Origin: Prevotellaceae bacterium
Lineage (GTDB): Bacteria > Bacteroidota > Bacteroidia > Bacteroidales > Bacteroidaceae
Assembly (NCBI GenBank): GCA_003150315.1
Contig: QAML01000066.1
Span: forward strand, 1 to 16,455
Reading direction: 5' to 3'
DNA length: 16,455 bases
The position numbers and the translations under genes were made by a program. The notes beneath the pieces are model-generated. The model was not told the DNA's origin and searched no databases. It worked only from the letters and a program-made list of their open reading frames with translations. Below, in pieces: positions 6,803-14,066 of the stretch. Positions within the stretch are counted from its first letter, which is position 1, and each line of letters starts with the position of its first letter.

Positions 6803-7708
6803 TTAGTTGCTGTTTTCGGTTCTCGTCCAATTTGTGCGGCGAGGTCTTATTGTCAACACGCCACTCTCGTTGTCATGAAAACCGTATTGCTGTTTCCTCA
6901 ATGCCATTGCTATAACGGCTGCAATAACTTCGTTCTCGTCCTGCGGCTGCGGTGTTTCCTCTTGTGTGGTTGCTTCGGCTTTTCTGCTGTTTGCCTTGGC
7001 AAATATTTTACCAAAGAGATAGAAGAAAATCGAAAGCAAAAGCAGACAAGACAATACTATGCCCATGCCGAGAATAGCCATGCCGAATCCGTGAGGGTCT
7101 TTTTCCTTGAATTCTGCTACCTTGTTGGCGGTAGTACCTGCGTTGCTGTTGGCGCAATCCGGCGTTACTTTTTCGGGAGAACACCAATTCCATTCATAAT
7201 CTCTGCCATTGTCGGCAAAGAATCTGGCATAGGACGAACCGGGTTGCTTACACGGGGGGACAGTTATCGAGTCAAGCAGCGTATGTCCGTCGCCGTCAAA
7301 AAGAGCTATGAAGTTTTCCTTCTCGGGTTCGAGTTTGAAATTCGTATGCAGCGTTCCCAAATTTTGCTGTGCGTCGGCAAAAAACACAATGTATTCTTTT
7401 GCTTTCAAACGTGTACGCTCGTCGCCGCGCGGAATTGCGGACATGAGCTTTGTTCTTTCGGGTACAGACAAATTCGGATCGAGAGTTTTTCGATTTGTTG
7501 TCAGATAACAGCTGCGCAGATTTACCGTTCCCCATGAGGTATTGCAGATTTCAATCCAAGCATTCCTATTGCCGTATTCGTCAATAAGTCCCGCAGGATT
7601 GTTTACAACGACTTCGCTTATCTTCAGGTTTGTTGCTATTTGTGCGCGAACGCAGTTTGCGCCCGCCATGAGCAATGCTGTAAGAAGAATAAACTTTATT
7701 CGCCTCAT
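6803..7708 (-). CDS. Exported lamin-tail domain fused to OadG/MmdD-like delta subunit
   Basis: The 301-aa product starts with a signal peptide (about 1-22, MRRIKFILLTALLMAG, likely cut after RAQ). A beta-sandwich lamin-tail-like domain follows (about 26-180), with LKISEVVVNNPAGLIDEYG and WIEICNTSWGTVNL as its typical opening and EYIVFFADAQ further on. A single membrane helix (about 207-233) leads to a charged cytoplasmic tail with a Gln/Pro linker. The tail ends in the OadG-type motif HDNESGVLTIRP (278-289) and W294. In oxaloacetate decarboxylases the gamma/OadG subunit anchors and assembles the complex. Here the extra domain would lie in the periplasm. It is gene 2 of the operon, 33 nt after mmdA. 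The delta-subunit role is inferred from position, topology and tail motif. Confidence 0.72.
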   Translation of the reverse strand: MRRIKFILLTALLMAGANCVRAQIATNLKISEVVVNNPAGLIDEYGNRNAWIEICNTSWGTVNLRSCYLTTNRKTLDPNLSVPERTKLMSAIPRGDERTRLKAKEYIVFFADAQQNLGTLHTNFKLEPEKENFIALFDGDGHTLLDSITVPPCKQPGSSYARFFADNGRDYEWNWCSPEKVTPDCANSNAGTTANKVAEFKEKDPHGFGMAILGMGIVLSCLLLLSIFFYLFGKIFAKANSRKAEATTQEETPQPQDENEVIAAVIAMALRKQQYGFHDNESGVLTIRPRRTNWTRTENSN

Positions 7709-7741
7709 TGAGTTCTGTTGAATTATCGTTGGTTGGTTTTT

Positions 7742-9295
7742 TTACATAGGAATGTTTCCGTGTTTCTTTGCGGGACGCACTTCGCGTTTTGTTGCAAGCT
7801 GTGCGAGTGCGCGGCAAATGCGGAAACGTGTGTTGCGCGGTTCTATCACGTCGTCTATATATCCCTTCATTGCTGCCTGATAAGGATTGGAGAACAAGTC
7901 GTTGTACTCTTTTTCTTTTTCGGCAAGGAATGCTTTGGGATCGTCCTGCGTCTTGGCTTCTCTTGCACAGAGCACGGCAACCGCGCCACTTGCTCCCATA
8001 ACAGCGATTTCCGATGACGGCCATGCGTAGTTAAGGTCGCCTTTGAGTTGTTTGCAGCTCATTACGATGTGTGAGCCACCATAGCTCTTGCGCAAGGTTA
8101 CAGTTACTTTTGGCACAGTGGCTTCGCCGTAAGCGTAAAGGAGTTTCGCGCCATGGTCTATGACAGCGTTGTATTCCTGTCCTGTTCCGGGAAGGAAGCC
8201 CGGCACGTCTACGAGAGTTACGAGGGGAATGTTGAACGCATCACAGAAACGCACGAAGCGTGCTCCCTTGCGGCTGGCGTTGCAATCGAGGACGCCGGCG
8301 TAAACACAGGGCTGGTTTGCAACGATGCCCACGCTCTGACCGTTGAAACGGGCAAAGCCTACTATTATGTTCTTTGCGAAGTTTGCGTGAACCTCGAAGA
8401 ATTCTCCGTTGTCAACCAATGCGCCGATCACCTTGTACATGTCGTATGCCATGTTTGCGCTGTCGGGAATTATCTCGTTCAGCATGTCTTCCTTACGGTC
8501 TATCGGGTCGTTGCATTCCACTCTCGGAGCTTCTTCCATGTTGTTCTGCGGTATGAAACTGAGCAGGTTTTTCACCAACTCCGCTGCTTCTTCTTCGGTC
8601 TTTGCCGTGAAGTGTGCCACACCGCTCTTTGTGCCGTGAACCGATGCACCGCCGAGGTCTTCGGAGCTTACATCTTCACCCGTTACGGTTTTAACCACTT
8701 TAGGACCGGTAAGGAACATGTACGAAACGCCTTCGAGCATCACCACAAAATCGGTAAGTGCGGGCGAATATACCGCACCACCGGCGCATGGACCGCATAT
8801 CATGGAAATCTGCGGGATTACGCCGGAGCTTTCAATGTTTCTCTGGAAAATATCGCCGAATCCTGCAAGCGAGTCAATGCCTTCCTGGATGCGCGCACCG
8901 CCCGAATCGTTCACGGCAATGCACGGCGCACCCATTTTCATTGCCAAATCCTGAACCTTGCAAATTTTCTCGGCCATGGTTATGCTCAACGAGCCGCCGT
9001 TAACGGTGAAGTCCTGTGCATAAACATATACAAGGCGACCGTTTATGGTTCCGCTGCCGGTTACAACGCCGTCGCCGAGATATTGCTTCTTTTCCATGCC
9101 GAAGTTGTGGCATCTGTGGAGTTTGAACATGTCAAGCTCTTCAAAACTGCCCTCGTCTAAGAGAAGGGCTATGCGTTCACGTGCCGTAAGTTTGCCTTTG
9201 GCGTGCTGTTTTTCTATGGCTTTCTCGCCGCCGCCAAGGCGTGCCTTGGCGCGTTTTTCTACTAATTCTCTGATTTTTTGGGTTTGAAGACTCAT
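7742..9295 (-). CDS. mmdA: Methylmalonyl-CoA decarboxylase alpha subunit / acyl-CoA carboxyltransferase
   Basis: The 517-aa protein is a crotonase-fold carboxyltransferase with two domains. It would move CO2 from (S)-methylmalonyl-CoA to carrier biotin, releasing propionyl-CoA. The N-terminal domain shows [11 protein letters not shown] (130-140) and [16 protein letters not shown] (168-183). The C-terminal domain shows [20 protein letters not shown] (339-358, written in part), [14 protein letters not shown] (362-375) and [11 protein letters not shown] (424-434). These are hallmarks of the propionyl-CoA carboxylase beta/MmdA family. By sequence alone it could be a carboxylase subunit. No biotin carboxylase gene is adjacent, and the genes that follow encode a sodium-pump decarboxylase, which favours MmdA. 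Position 410 is Ile in YGGSHI, where propionyl-specific PccB enzymes have Asp. It is the first gene of the operon. Confidence 0.88.
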   Translation of the reverse strand: MSLQTQKIRELVEKRAKARLGGGEKAIEKQHAKGKLTARERIALLLDEGSFEELDMFKLHRCHNFGMEKKQYLGDGVVTGSGTINGRLVYVYAQDFTVNGGSLSITMAEKICKVQDLAMKMGAPCIAVNDSGGARIQEGIDSLAGFGDIFQRNIESSGVIPQISMICGPCAGGAVYSPALTDFVVMLEGVSYMFLTGPKVVKTVTGEDVSSEDLGGASVHGTKSGVAHFTAKTEEEAAELVKNLLSFIPQNNMEEAPRVECNDPIDRKEDMLNEIIPDSANMAYDMYKVIGALVDNGEFFEVHANFAKNIIVGFARFNGQSVGIVANQPCVYAGVLDCNASRKGARFVRFCDAFNIPLVTLVDVPGFLPGTGQEYNAVIDHGAKLLYAYGEATVPKVTVTLRKSYGGSHIVMSCKQLKGDLNYAWPSSEIAVMGASGAVAVLCAREAKTQDDPKAFLAEKEKEYNDLFSNPYQAAMKGYIDDVIEPRNTRFRICRALAQLATKREVRPAKKHGNIPM

Positions 9296-9365
9296 ATCAA
9301 CTTGTCTGTTATATTATTTCCGATTGAATATTTGAAACAGGACGCAATCCGACCCTATTTCCGTG

Positions 9366-9373
9366 CAAAGATA
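9366..9373 (-). promoter_or_regulatory. Predicted promoter of the decarboxylase operon, -7 element TATCTTTG
   Basis: On the minus strand TATCTTTG matches TAnnTTTG exactly and predicts a start near 9361, giving a leader of about 65 nt before the mmdA ATG at 9295. A TTTC (9391-9394) lies close to the expected -33 position but is an imperfect match. The gap 9296-9691 otherwise holds repeat copy 2 and the divergent PPTase promoter, and no gene is visible in it. Confidence 0.55.
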
Positions 9374-9455
9374 AGAATTTTTTTGCCTATGAAAGGTGTG
9401 GAATGTGCAATTTTTGCATTGTTGCAAGCGTAACATTTCGTGCGGTGCGGCTCGT

Positions 9456-9600
9456 GCAAAAAAACACATGGCTTGTCGTAAAAAATACAAGCCATGTATT
9501 TTAAAATATGTGCCTTATATTTTGAAATAAGTGCCTTGTATTTTTGACGATGATAAGTTTTTGAAAAACAATAACTTATAAAACTTACGAGAAAAGTGGT
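9456..9600 (+). repeat. Dispersed intergenic palindromic repeat element, copy 2
   Basis: The core has three diverged 21-bp units at 9482-9502, 9503-9523 and 9524-9544, in the same order and orientation as copy 1. The left flank AACACATGGCTTGTCGTA and an A-run match copies 1 and 3. The right flank TTTTTGAAAAACAATAA, ending near GAAAAGTGG at about 9600, matches copy 1 with an insertion. The copy sits between the divergent mmdA and PPTase promoters. Its units carry more substitutions than those in copies 1 and 4, so it is probably older or decaying. Confidence 0.82.
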
Positions 9601-9606
9601 TATCTT

Positions 9607-9619
9607 CCTGTCTGACAGG
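9607..9619. promoter_or_regulatory. Short dyad in the mmdA/PPTase divergent intergenic region
   Basis: CCTGTC (9607-9612) and GACAGG (9614-9619) form a perfect 6-bp inverted repeat around one T. There is no T tract, so it is not a terminator. An operator for a dimeric regulator is possible, but no second copy was seen. Confidence 0.2.
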
Positions 9620-9678
9620 CAGTTAAACAAAAATGTGCCGCAAACGCCCGAAAATATGCAGGAATCAAAAAAAACGTT

Positions 9679-9686
9679 TATTTTTG
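9679..9686 (+). promoter_or_regulatory. Predicted PPTase promoter, -7 element TATTTTTG
   Basis: TATTTTTG fits TAnnTTTG and lies only 5 nt before the best ATG of the downstream gene (9692). A start site at the usual distance would give a leaderless or almost leaderless mRNA. No TTG is seen at the -33 position, so this match to a T-rich stretch could be fortuitous. Confidence 0.38.
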
Positions 9687-9691
9687 CATTT

Positions 9692-10285
9692 ATGCGTGTA
9701 TTGTTTTTTGACAATCCCGGAAGCGTTTCTCCCTCACAACTCGAGGAGGATATGCACAAACTGCCCCGGTTCCGGCGCGACAGAATGCTATTGCTTAAAC
9801 GTTTCGAGGATCGTGTGCTCGGCGTTGAGGCTTTTCTGTTGCTCATGAAGGCTTTGCGCGAGGACTATGGCATATTGTCGTGTCCCGACATGGTGTATGG
9901 CGTTCACGGCAAACCGTCGTTTGCGCGGCATCCCGAAATATTTTTCAGTCTCAGCCATTGCCGTTCGGGCGCAATGTGTGTAGTTTCCCGTGGCAACGTA
10001 GGCTGCGACATTGAGAGCGCAAATCGCAAGGTAAGCGAGGCGGTCATGAGCCGCTGTTTCAATTCCCGTGAAACCCGTGCGGTTCACGCTTCGTCCAATC
10101 CCTCTTTGGAGTTCGCGCGAATATGGACGCGCAAGGAGGCTGTGGGGAAATTTCTGGGTTGCGGCATAGACGATACTGCGCCCGGCATACTTGAAGAAGC
10201 CGAAGCCGCAGGGTTGAAAATAATCAGCGGCATGAATTTCGCGCGCAATTATGTTTATTCGCTGTGTTGCGGTAAAGAGGAATGA
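9692..10285 (+). CDS. 4'-phosphopantetheinyl transferase superfamily protein
   Basis: This enzyme type transfers the phosphopantetheine arm of CoA to a serine of acyl or peptidyl carrier proteins. From the ATG at 9692 the product is 197 aa, in the size range of Sfp-like enzymes. Motifs present are GKPSF (73-77), FFSLSHC (84-90) with the phosphate-binding His, VGCDIES (103-109) with Mg-binding Asp106 and Glu108, and WTRKEAVGKFLG (145-156) with the Lys148-Glu149 pair. An upstream ATG at 9596 would add 32 residues reading out of repeat copy 2, and these do not look like protein, so the internal start is preferred. The substrate is unknown and no carrier protein is nearby. The gene ends 17 nt before the first rhamnosidase-like gene. 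Confidence 0.88.
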   Translation: MRVLFFDNPGSVSPSQLEEDMHKLPRFRRDRMLLLKRFEDRVLGVEAFLLLMKALREDYGILSCPDMVYGVHGKPSFARHPEIFFSLSHCRSGAMCVVSRGNVGCDIESANRKVSEAVMSRCFNSRETRAVHASSNPSLEFARIWTRKEAVGKFLGCGIDDTAPGILEEAEAAGLKIISGMNFARNYVYSLCCGKEE

Positions 10286-10302
10286 CATTATATAATGTAT
10301 AG

Positions 10303-13300
10303 ATGAAAAAGTTTGCAACCGTAATAGCCATACTGCTTGCGGCGGTAATGCCGACCGAAGCTGCCGACATCATAACCTGCAGCGAGAAAGTGCAGAACGG
10401 CATGTGGGTTTGTTTCCGAAAGACATTCGAACTTGCGGAAGCACCCTCCGAAAACACTTTGCGCATATCCGCCGACTCAAAATACCGGCTTTACGTAAAC
10501 GGAGAGATAGTGGTAAGGGAAGGTCAGTTGAAGCGCGGACCGAATCCTCATGATTCCTATATAGACAGTCTTGGCATAAAAAACTTGCGCAAAGGAAAAA
10601 ACACCGTAGCCGTGCTTGTGTGGTATTTCGGCAAAGGCGGTTACAGCCATCGCAGTTCTTCTCATGCAGGACTGTATTTCGACCTTTCCGGAAAAGCTTT
10701 CCGTGTCAGCTCCGACAGTTCCTGGAAATCGCGTCTGCATCCTGCTTATTACATTCCCACAGGTCAGAAACCCAATGCCCGTCTTGCCGAATCGAACATA
10801 GGTTACGACGCGCGGCAGAAGCTGCAAAGTTTCGCCGACACCCTTTATAATGATTCCGCATGGGCGAATGCCGTGCAGATGAACGCAGACAGTGCGGGGT
10901 GGGGGGCTTTTCGTTCGCGTCCCATACCTTTTTTCTGGCATGGCGAGGTGAAAGACTACGTTTCTTTCCATCAAACGGGAAACAAAATCTATTGCTATCT
11001 TCCCTACAACGCACAAGTTACCCCCGTTTTACACATCAAGGCAAACGCCGCAGGCAAAACAATAGGAATACAATCCGATTGCTATCCGAAATCAGGCACC
11101 GATTACGTGATGCGATACGAATATAAAACAAAAACAGGGGAACAGGAATACGAGTTTCCGGCTTGGATTAACGGACATGTCATTATATATACAGTTCCCG
11201 AGGGAGTAGAAGTCATTCGTCTCGCATATCGTGAAACAGGTTACGATTGCTCTCTCGACGGAAGCTTTGACAGCAGCGACGAAACGCTCAACAAACTCTG
11301 GCGAAAGGCACAGCGCACGCTTTATGTTACCATGCGCGATAATTTCATGGATTGCCCCGACCGCGAAAGGGCACAGTATATCGGCGATGTTACCAATGAA
11401 TTGGCAGAAGTGCCTTATGCCATGTCGCTTTCGGCTTCGCAGCTCATACGCAAGTGCGCCCGTGAGTTTGCCGACTGGCAAAAGAAGGATTCGGTGCTTT
11501 ATGCTCCCGTTCCTTCGGGAGAATGGGACAAGGAACTCCCACAGCAGAGCCTTTCTTTCTGTGGTCTCGGTCTGTGGGACTATTATTGTTACTACGGCGA
11601 CCTGCAAACCATGGAATATGTCTATCCTGCCGTAAAAAAATACCTGCATCTTTGGAAAGTTCAGCAGGACAGTCTCGTGAATTACCGTTCCGACTCGTGG
11701 GATTGGGGAGATTGGGGCACGAATGTCGATTTGAAGACGCTGAATCAGACCTGGTATTCCGTTACTCTCGGATGTTTTTCTAAAATGGCACGTCTCAACG
11801 GCGACGACAACGAATCAGCGTGGGCCGACACGGTGAGACGTAATCTCAATTCGGCGATATTTTCGAAATATTGGCGGGGCAAAGCGTTCAATTCCTCGAA
11901 AGTTTCCAAAAACGATGATCGTGCGCAGGCTCTTGCCGTACTTGCCGGGGCTGCTCCGCCGCATGTATGGGACGATGTAAGGAAAGTTTTTGCCCAAACC
12001 GAATATGCCAGCCCCTACATGGAGCGTTTCGTGCTGCAGGCTCTTTGCGAGATGAACAACACGCAGGATGCTCTCAACCGCATGCGTCGTCGCTATCGCG
12101 TAATGGCCGACAGTGTGTACACAACCCTTTGGGAACGGTTCGAGCTGACTCCCAATTCCACTTACAATCATGCCTGGAGCGGCGCACCGCTTATTATTCT
12201 GTCGCGTTATGTTTGCGGCATCACGCCTTTGCAGCCTTTGTTCAAGGAGTTCCAAGTTAAACCGCAACTTTGCGATTTGGATTACATACGAACGGCGGTT
12301 CCCACGCCCGGAGGCAGGATTTCGCTTTACGTTTCCAAGAAAGACGGCTACCGTATGCAGCTTGATGTTCCCAAAGGCTCGAATGCCCGAGTGCTTTTGC
12401 CTTCCGATTATTTGGGTTACCATTTGAACGGTAAGGAAATCAAACTTAAATTGTCCGAAGATACGGCTTTTTACGAGCTTAACCTGTCTCACGGATACTA
12501 TGTGGTGGAAGCTTTGATTAACGAGGCTGACACCGTGGGTGCCGGCGCACGTCTTGCCAACGCCATAGCTCGTCTGCGCTATTTGCGCGGAAATGTCAGT
12601 GCCGGCAACGGAGTTGGCAGTGCCCCTGCAGCGTATGTTTCGCGCTTTGCGGCAGAGGCAGATTCTCTTATGGCTTCGGTTGATACAGGCAATGATGTTT
12701 ATGAAACCGTTTTCAGGCTTCGCGAGGCTGAAAACCTGTGTCGCGCTCTGTGCGATTCGCTTTTTCTTCCGTCTCCTGGCAAATGGTACGAAATATCCGC
12801 CGTTTCCACGGGCGCATTGCTCGAAACCGACAACGTGCAACGGTCGCGGTTTCCGTTGGGCGGCGTGTGGATTGCCGGCAATGCCGAAGAAGGGCATTTG
12901 TTCGGCATGTATAATGCCGCAAGCGGCGATGTTTTTTCCGAATTTCCCATGGGCGTTTTCCCCGCAAAGGATGGAAAAGTGGCGTTGACCGATGATTCGG
13001 GCGGAAAATACCTGCGCTTGCTGCCGGAAGGCTTTTCCGAATGGACCGAAACCGGCATTGATTCTCTGGCAAGGCATGAGTTTTCCTTTTCGTTCGATGC
13101 CGTGGAAAAACCGATGCTCTGTTTTCGCGACACAATGGACGGCGGAGCGTGGAAAGCCGTCATTCTGCCCACACGCATTGACAGTGTGGACGGCGCAGGG
13201 GTTTCGCTTTACACCGTGTGCGGGCTAATGAAGGATGCTTCGGGGAAACTCGTCGGCATAAAGGTGAGCCGTCTCATGCGCGACTCGATATTTCTTTCCG

Positions 13301-13764
13301 CCGGGCAACCTGTGATATACCATGTCGATTCCGCTGCCGGCAAGACGGCGGAAGTTTCGTTTTATGTCCAACCGCATACACCGCTTTCCTTTCCCGGTAA
13401 ACGTAGCAACGGACTTGTGGGCGTTTCCGACACCACGGTAGTTAAGCAAAGCGGCATGCTCGCGTTCGTAAACGGCGTGTTGTGCAAAGCCGATGCCCCT
13501 TTCACGGTCATGCCGAGAGACTGCTACATAAACCCGAAGTATGTTTCCGAACTCCCGACGGGTGCTGATGAAATCATATTCCTTGGCGGCAGCGACACCC
13601 CCGATGCCGTAAGCCCCGTTCGCCTTTCGCACAAAAAGGAATACGTAGACGTTTACACGCTTGACGGTCTTCGTGTCAAGAGAAACGTAAAACGCTCAAA
13701 ATTGTCCTCAACATTCCGCAAAGGCATATATATAATAGACGGAAAAAAGAGGGTTATAAAGTAG
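10303..13764 (+). CDS. Exported GH78-family alpha-L-rhamnosidase-like enzyme with long C-terminal extension and T9SS-like tail
   Basis: The 1153-aa protein begins with a signal peptide (about 1-21, cleavage near TEAAD). Beta domains with a carbohydrate-binding look follow (about 40-320; LRISADSKYRLYVNGE at 53-68). A six-hairpin catalytic domain covers about 325-640. MDCPDRERAQYIGD (349-362) carries the likely general acid Glu355 and Asp350. TTLWE (607-611) carries the probable base Glu611, followed by YNHAW with His623. A C-terminal beta domain ends near 740. Beyond the paralogue's end comes a helical region (about 745-820), beta-rich domains (about 825-1105) and a tail (1112-1153) ending in GIYIIDGKKRVIK, like type A sorting signals of type IX secretion. 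Family membership is well supported; rhamnose specificity is inferred. The gene is probably co-transcribed with the PPTase. Confidence 0.8.
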   Translation: MKKFATVIAILLAAVMPTEAADIITCSEKVQNGMWVCFRKTFELAEAPSENTLRISADSKYRLYVNGEIVVREGQLKRGPNPHDSYIDSLGIKNLRKGKNTVAVLVWYFGKGGYSHRSSSHAGLYFDLSGKAFRVSSDSSWKSRLHPAYYIPTGQKPNARLAESNIGYDARQKLQSFADTLYNDSAWANAVQMNADSAGWGAFRSRPIPFFWHGEVKDYVSFHQTGNKIYCYLPYNAQVTPVLHIKANAAGKTIGIQSDCYPKSGTDYVMRYEYKTKTGEQEYEFPAWINGHVIIYTVPEGVEVIRLAYRETGYDCSLDGSFDSSDETLNKLWRKAQRTLYVTMRDNFMDCPDRERAQYIGDVTNELAEVPYAMSLSASQLIRKCAREFADWQKKDSVLYAPVPSGEWDKELPQQSLSFCGLGLWDYYCYYGDLQTMEYVYPAVKKYLHLWKVQQDSLVNYRSDSWDWGDWGTNVDLKTLNQTWYSVTLGCFSKMARLNGDDNESAWADTVRRNLNSAIFSKYWRGKAFNSSKVSKNDDRAQALAVLAGAAPPHVWDDVRKVFAQTEYASPYMERFVLQALCEMNNTQDALNRMRRRYRVMADSVYTTLWERFELTPNSTYNHAWSGAPLIILSRYVCGITPLQPLFKEFQVKPQLCDLDYIRTAVPTPGGRISLYVSKKDGYRMQLDVPKGSNARVLLPSDYLGYHLNGKEIKLKLSEDTAFYELNLSHGYYVVEALINEADTVGAGARLANAIARLRYLRGNVSAGNGVGSAPAAYVSRFAAEADSLMASVDTGNDVYETVFRLREAENLCRALCDSLFLPSPGKWYEISAVSTGALLETDNVQRSRFPLGGVWIAGNAEEGHLFGMYNAASGDVFSEFPMGVFPAKDGKVALTDDSGGKYLRLLPEGFSEWTETGIDSLARHEFSFSFDAVEKPMLCFRDTMDGGAWKAVILPTRIDSVDGAGVSLYTVCGLMKDASGKLVGIKVSRLMRDSIFLSAGQPVIYHVDSAAGKTAEVSFYVQPHTPLSFPGKRSNGLVGVSDTTVVKQSGMLAFVNGVLCKADAPFTVMPRDCYINPKYVSELPTGADEIIFLGGSDTPDAVSPVRLSHKKEYVDVYTLDGLRVKRNVKRSKLSSTFRKGIYIIDGKKRVIK

Positions 13765-13766
13765 TT

Positions 13767-13893
13767 TTGTAAGTTACTGAAAATCAGATGCTATTTTTGG
13801 CGAAAAATATAAGGCATATATTTTGAAATACAAGGCACTTATTTTAAAATATGTGCCTTGTATTTTTTACAACAAGCCATGTGTGTTTTTCGG
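13767..13893 (-). repeat. Dispersed intergenic palindromic repeat element, copy 3 (inverted)
   Basis: Three 21-bp units lie at 13804-13824, 13825-13845 and 13846-13866. Here two units read forward and the third reverse, which is the reverse complement of the arrangement in copies 1 and 2. The flank AACAAGCCATGTGTGTTTTT (about 13870-13890) is the complement of the left flank of copy 1. The other side (about 13780-13803, with TCAGATGCTA) is loosely similar to the copy 1 right flank. The copy starts within a few bases of the stop codon of the first rhamnosidase-like gene. It may provide a terminator-like hairpin for it, since no other terminator is seen there. Confidence 0.83.
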
Positions 13894-14029
13894 CATGGTA
13901 AAAACCATGGAAAATGTGCCGCAACGACACCCTCTCAAACCGTGCCGTGGAAAAAGTGCGAAATGTCGGAAATTCGCCAAGCCGTAAGGTATTGGATACG
14001 TATATACGCGGTTATTCGTAATTTATTCT

Positions 14030-14037
14030 TAAATTTG
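14030..14037 (+). promoter_or_regulatory. Predicted promoter of the second rhamnosidase-like gene, -7 element TAAATTTG
   Basis: TAAATTTG is an exact TAnnTTTG match and predicts initiation near 14041, about 25 nt before the ATG at 14067. No TTG is seen about 20 nt upstream. The surrounding 13765-14066 gap contains only repeat copy 3, a small dyad (CATGGT at 13894-13899 with ACCATG at 13904-13909) and this promoter. Confidence 0.5.
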
Positions 14038-14066
14038 CGATAAAGAATCATCAAAACAACATTTTT

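Noticed and set aside
8153..9160. Plus-strand open frame of 335 codons inside mmdA
   Set aside because: It lies wholly opposite the well-supported carboxyltransferase gene and is rich in Cys/His/Val without recognisable motifs, which is typical of a shadow frame.
7742..9295. Naming the carboxyltransferase as propionyl-CoA carboxylase beta chain
   Set aside because: The family overlaps, but the operon encodes OadB- and OadG-type subunits and no biotin carboxylase is adjacent, so the decarboxylase pump reading fits better.
9355..9846. Minus-strand open frame of about 160 codons over repeat copy 2
   Set aside because: It overlaps the PPTase gene and the mmdA promoter and is mainly repeat translation and low-complexity serine-rich sequence.
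11815..13077. Minus-strand open frame of 420 codons inside the first rhamnosidase-like gene
   Set aside because: It is opposite a gene with clear family motifs, signal peptide and paralogue. Its own translation has no motif or plausible start region.
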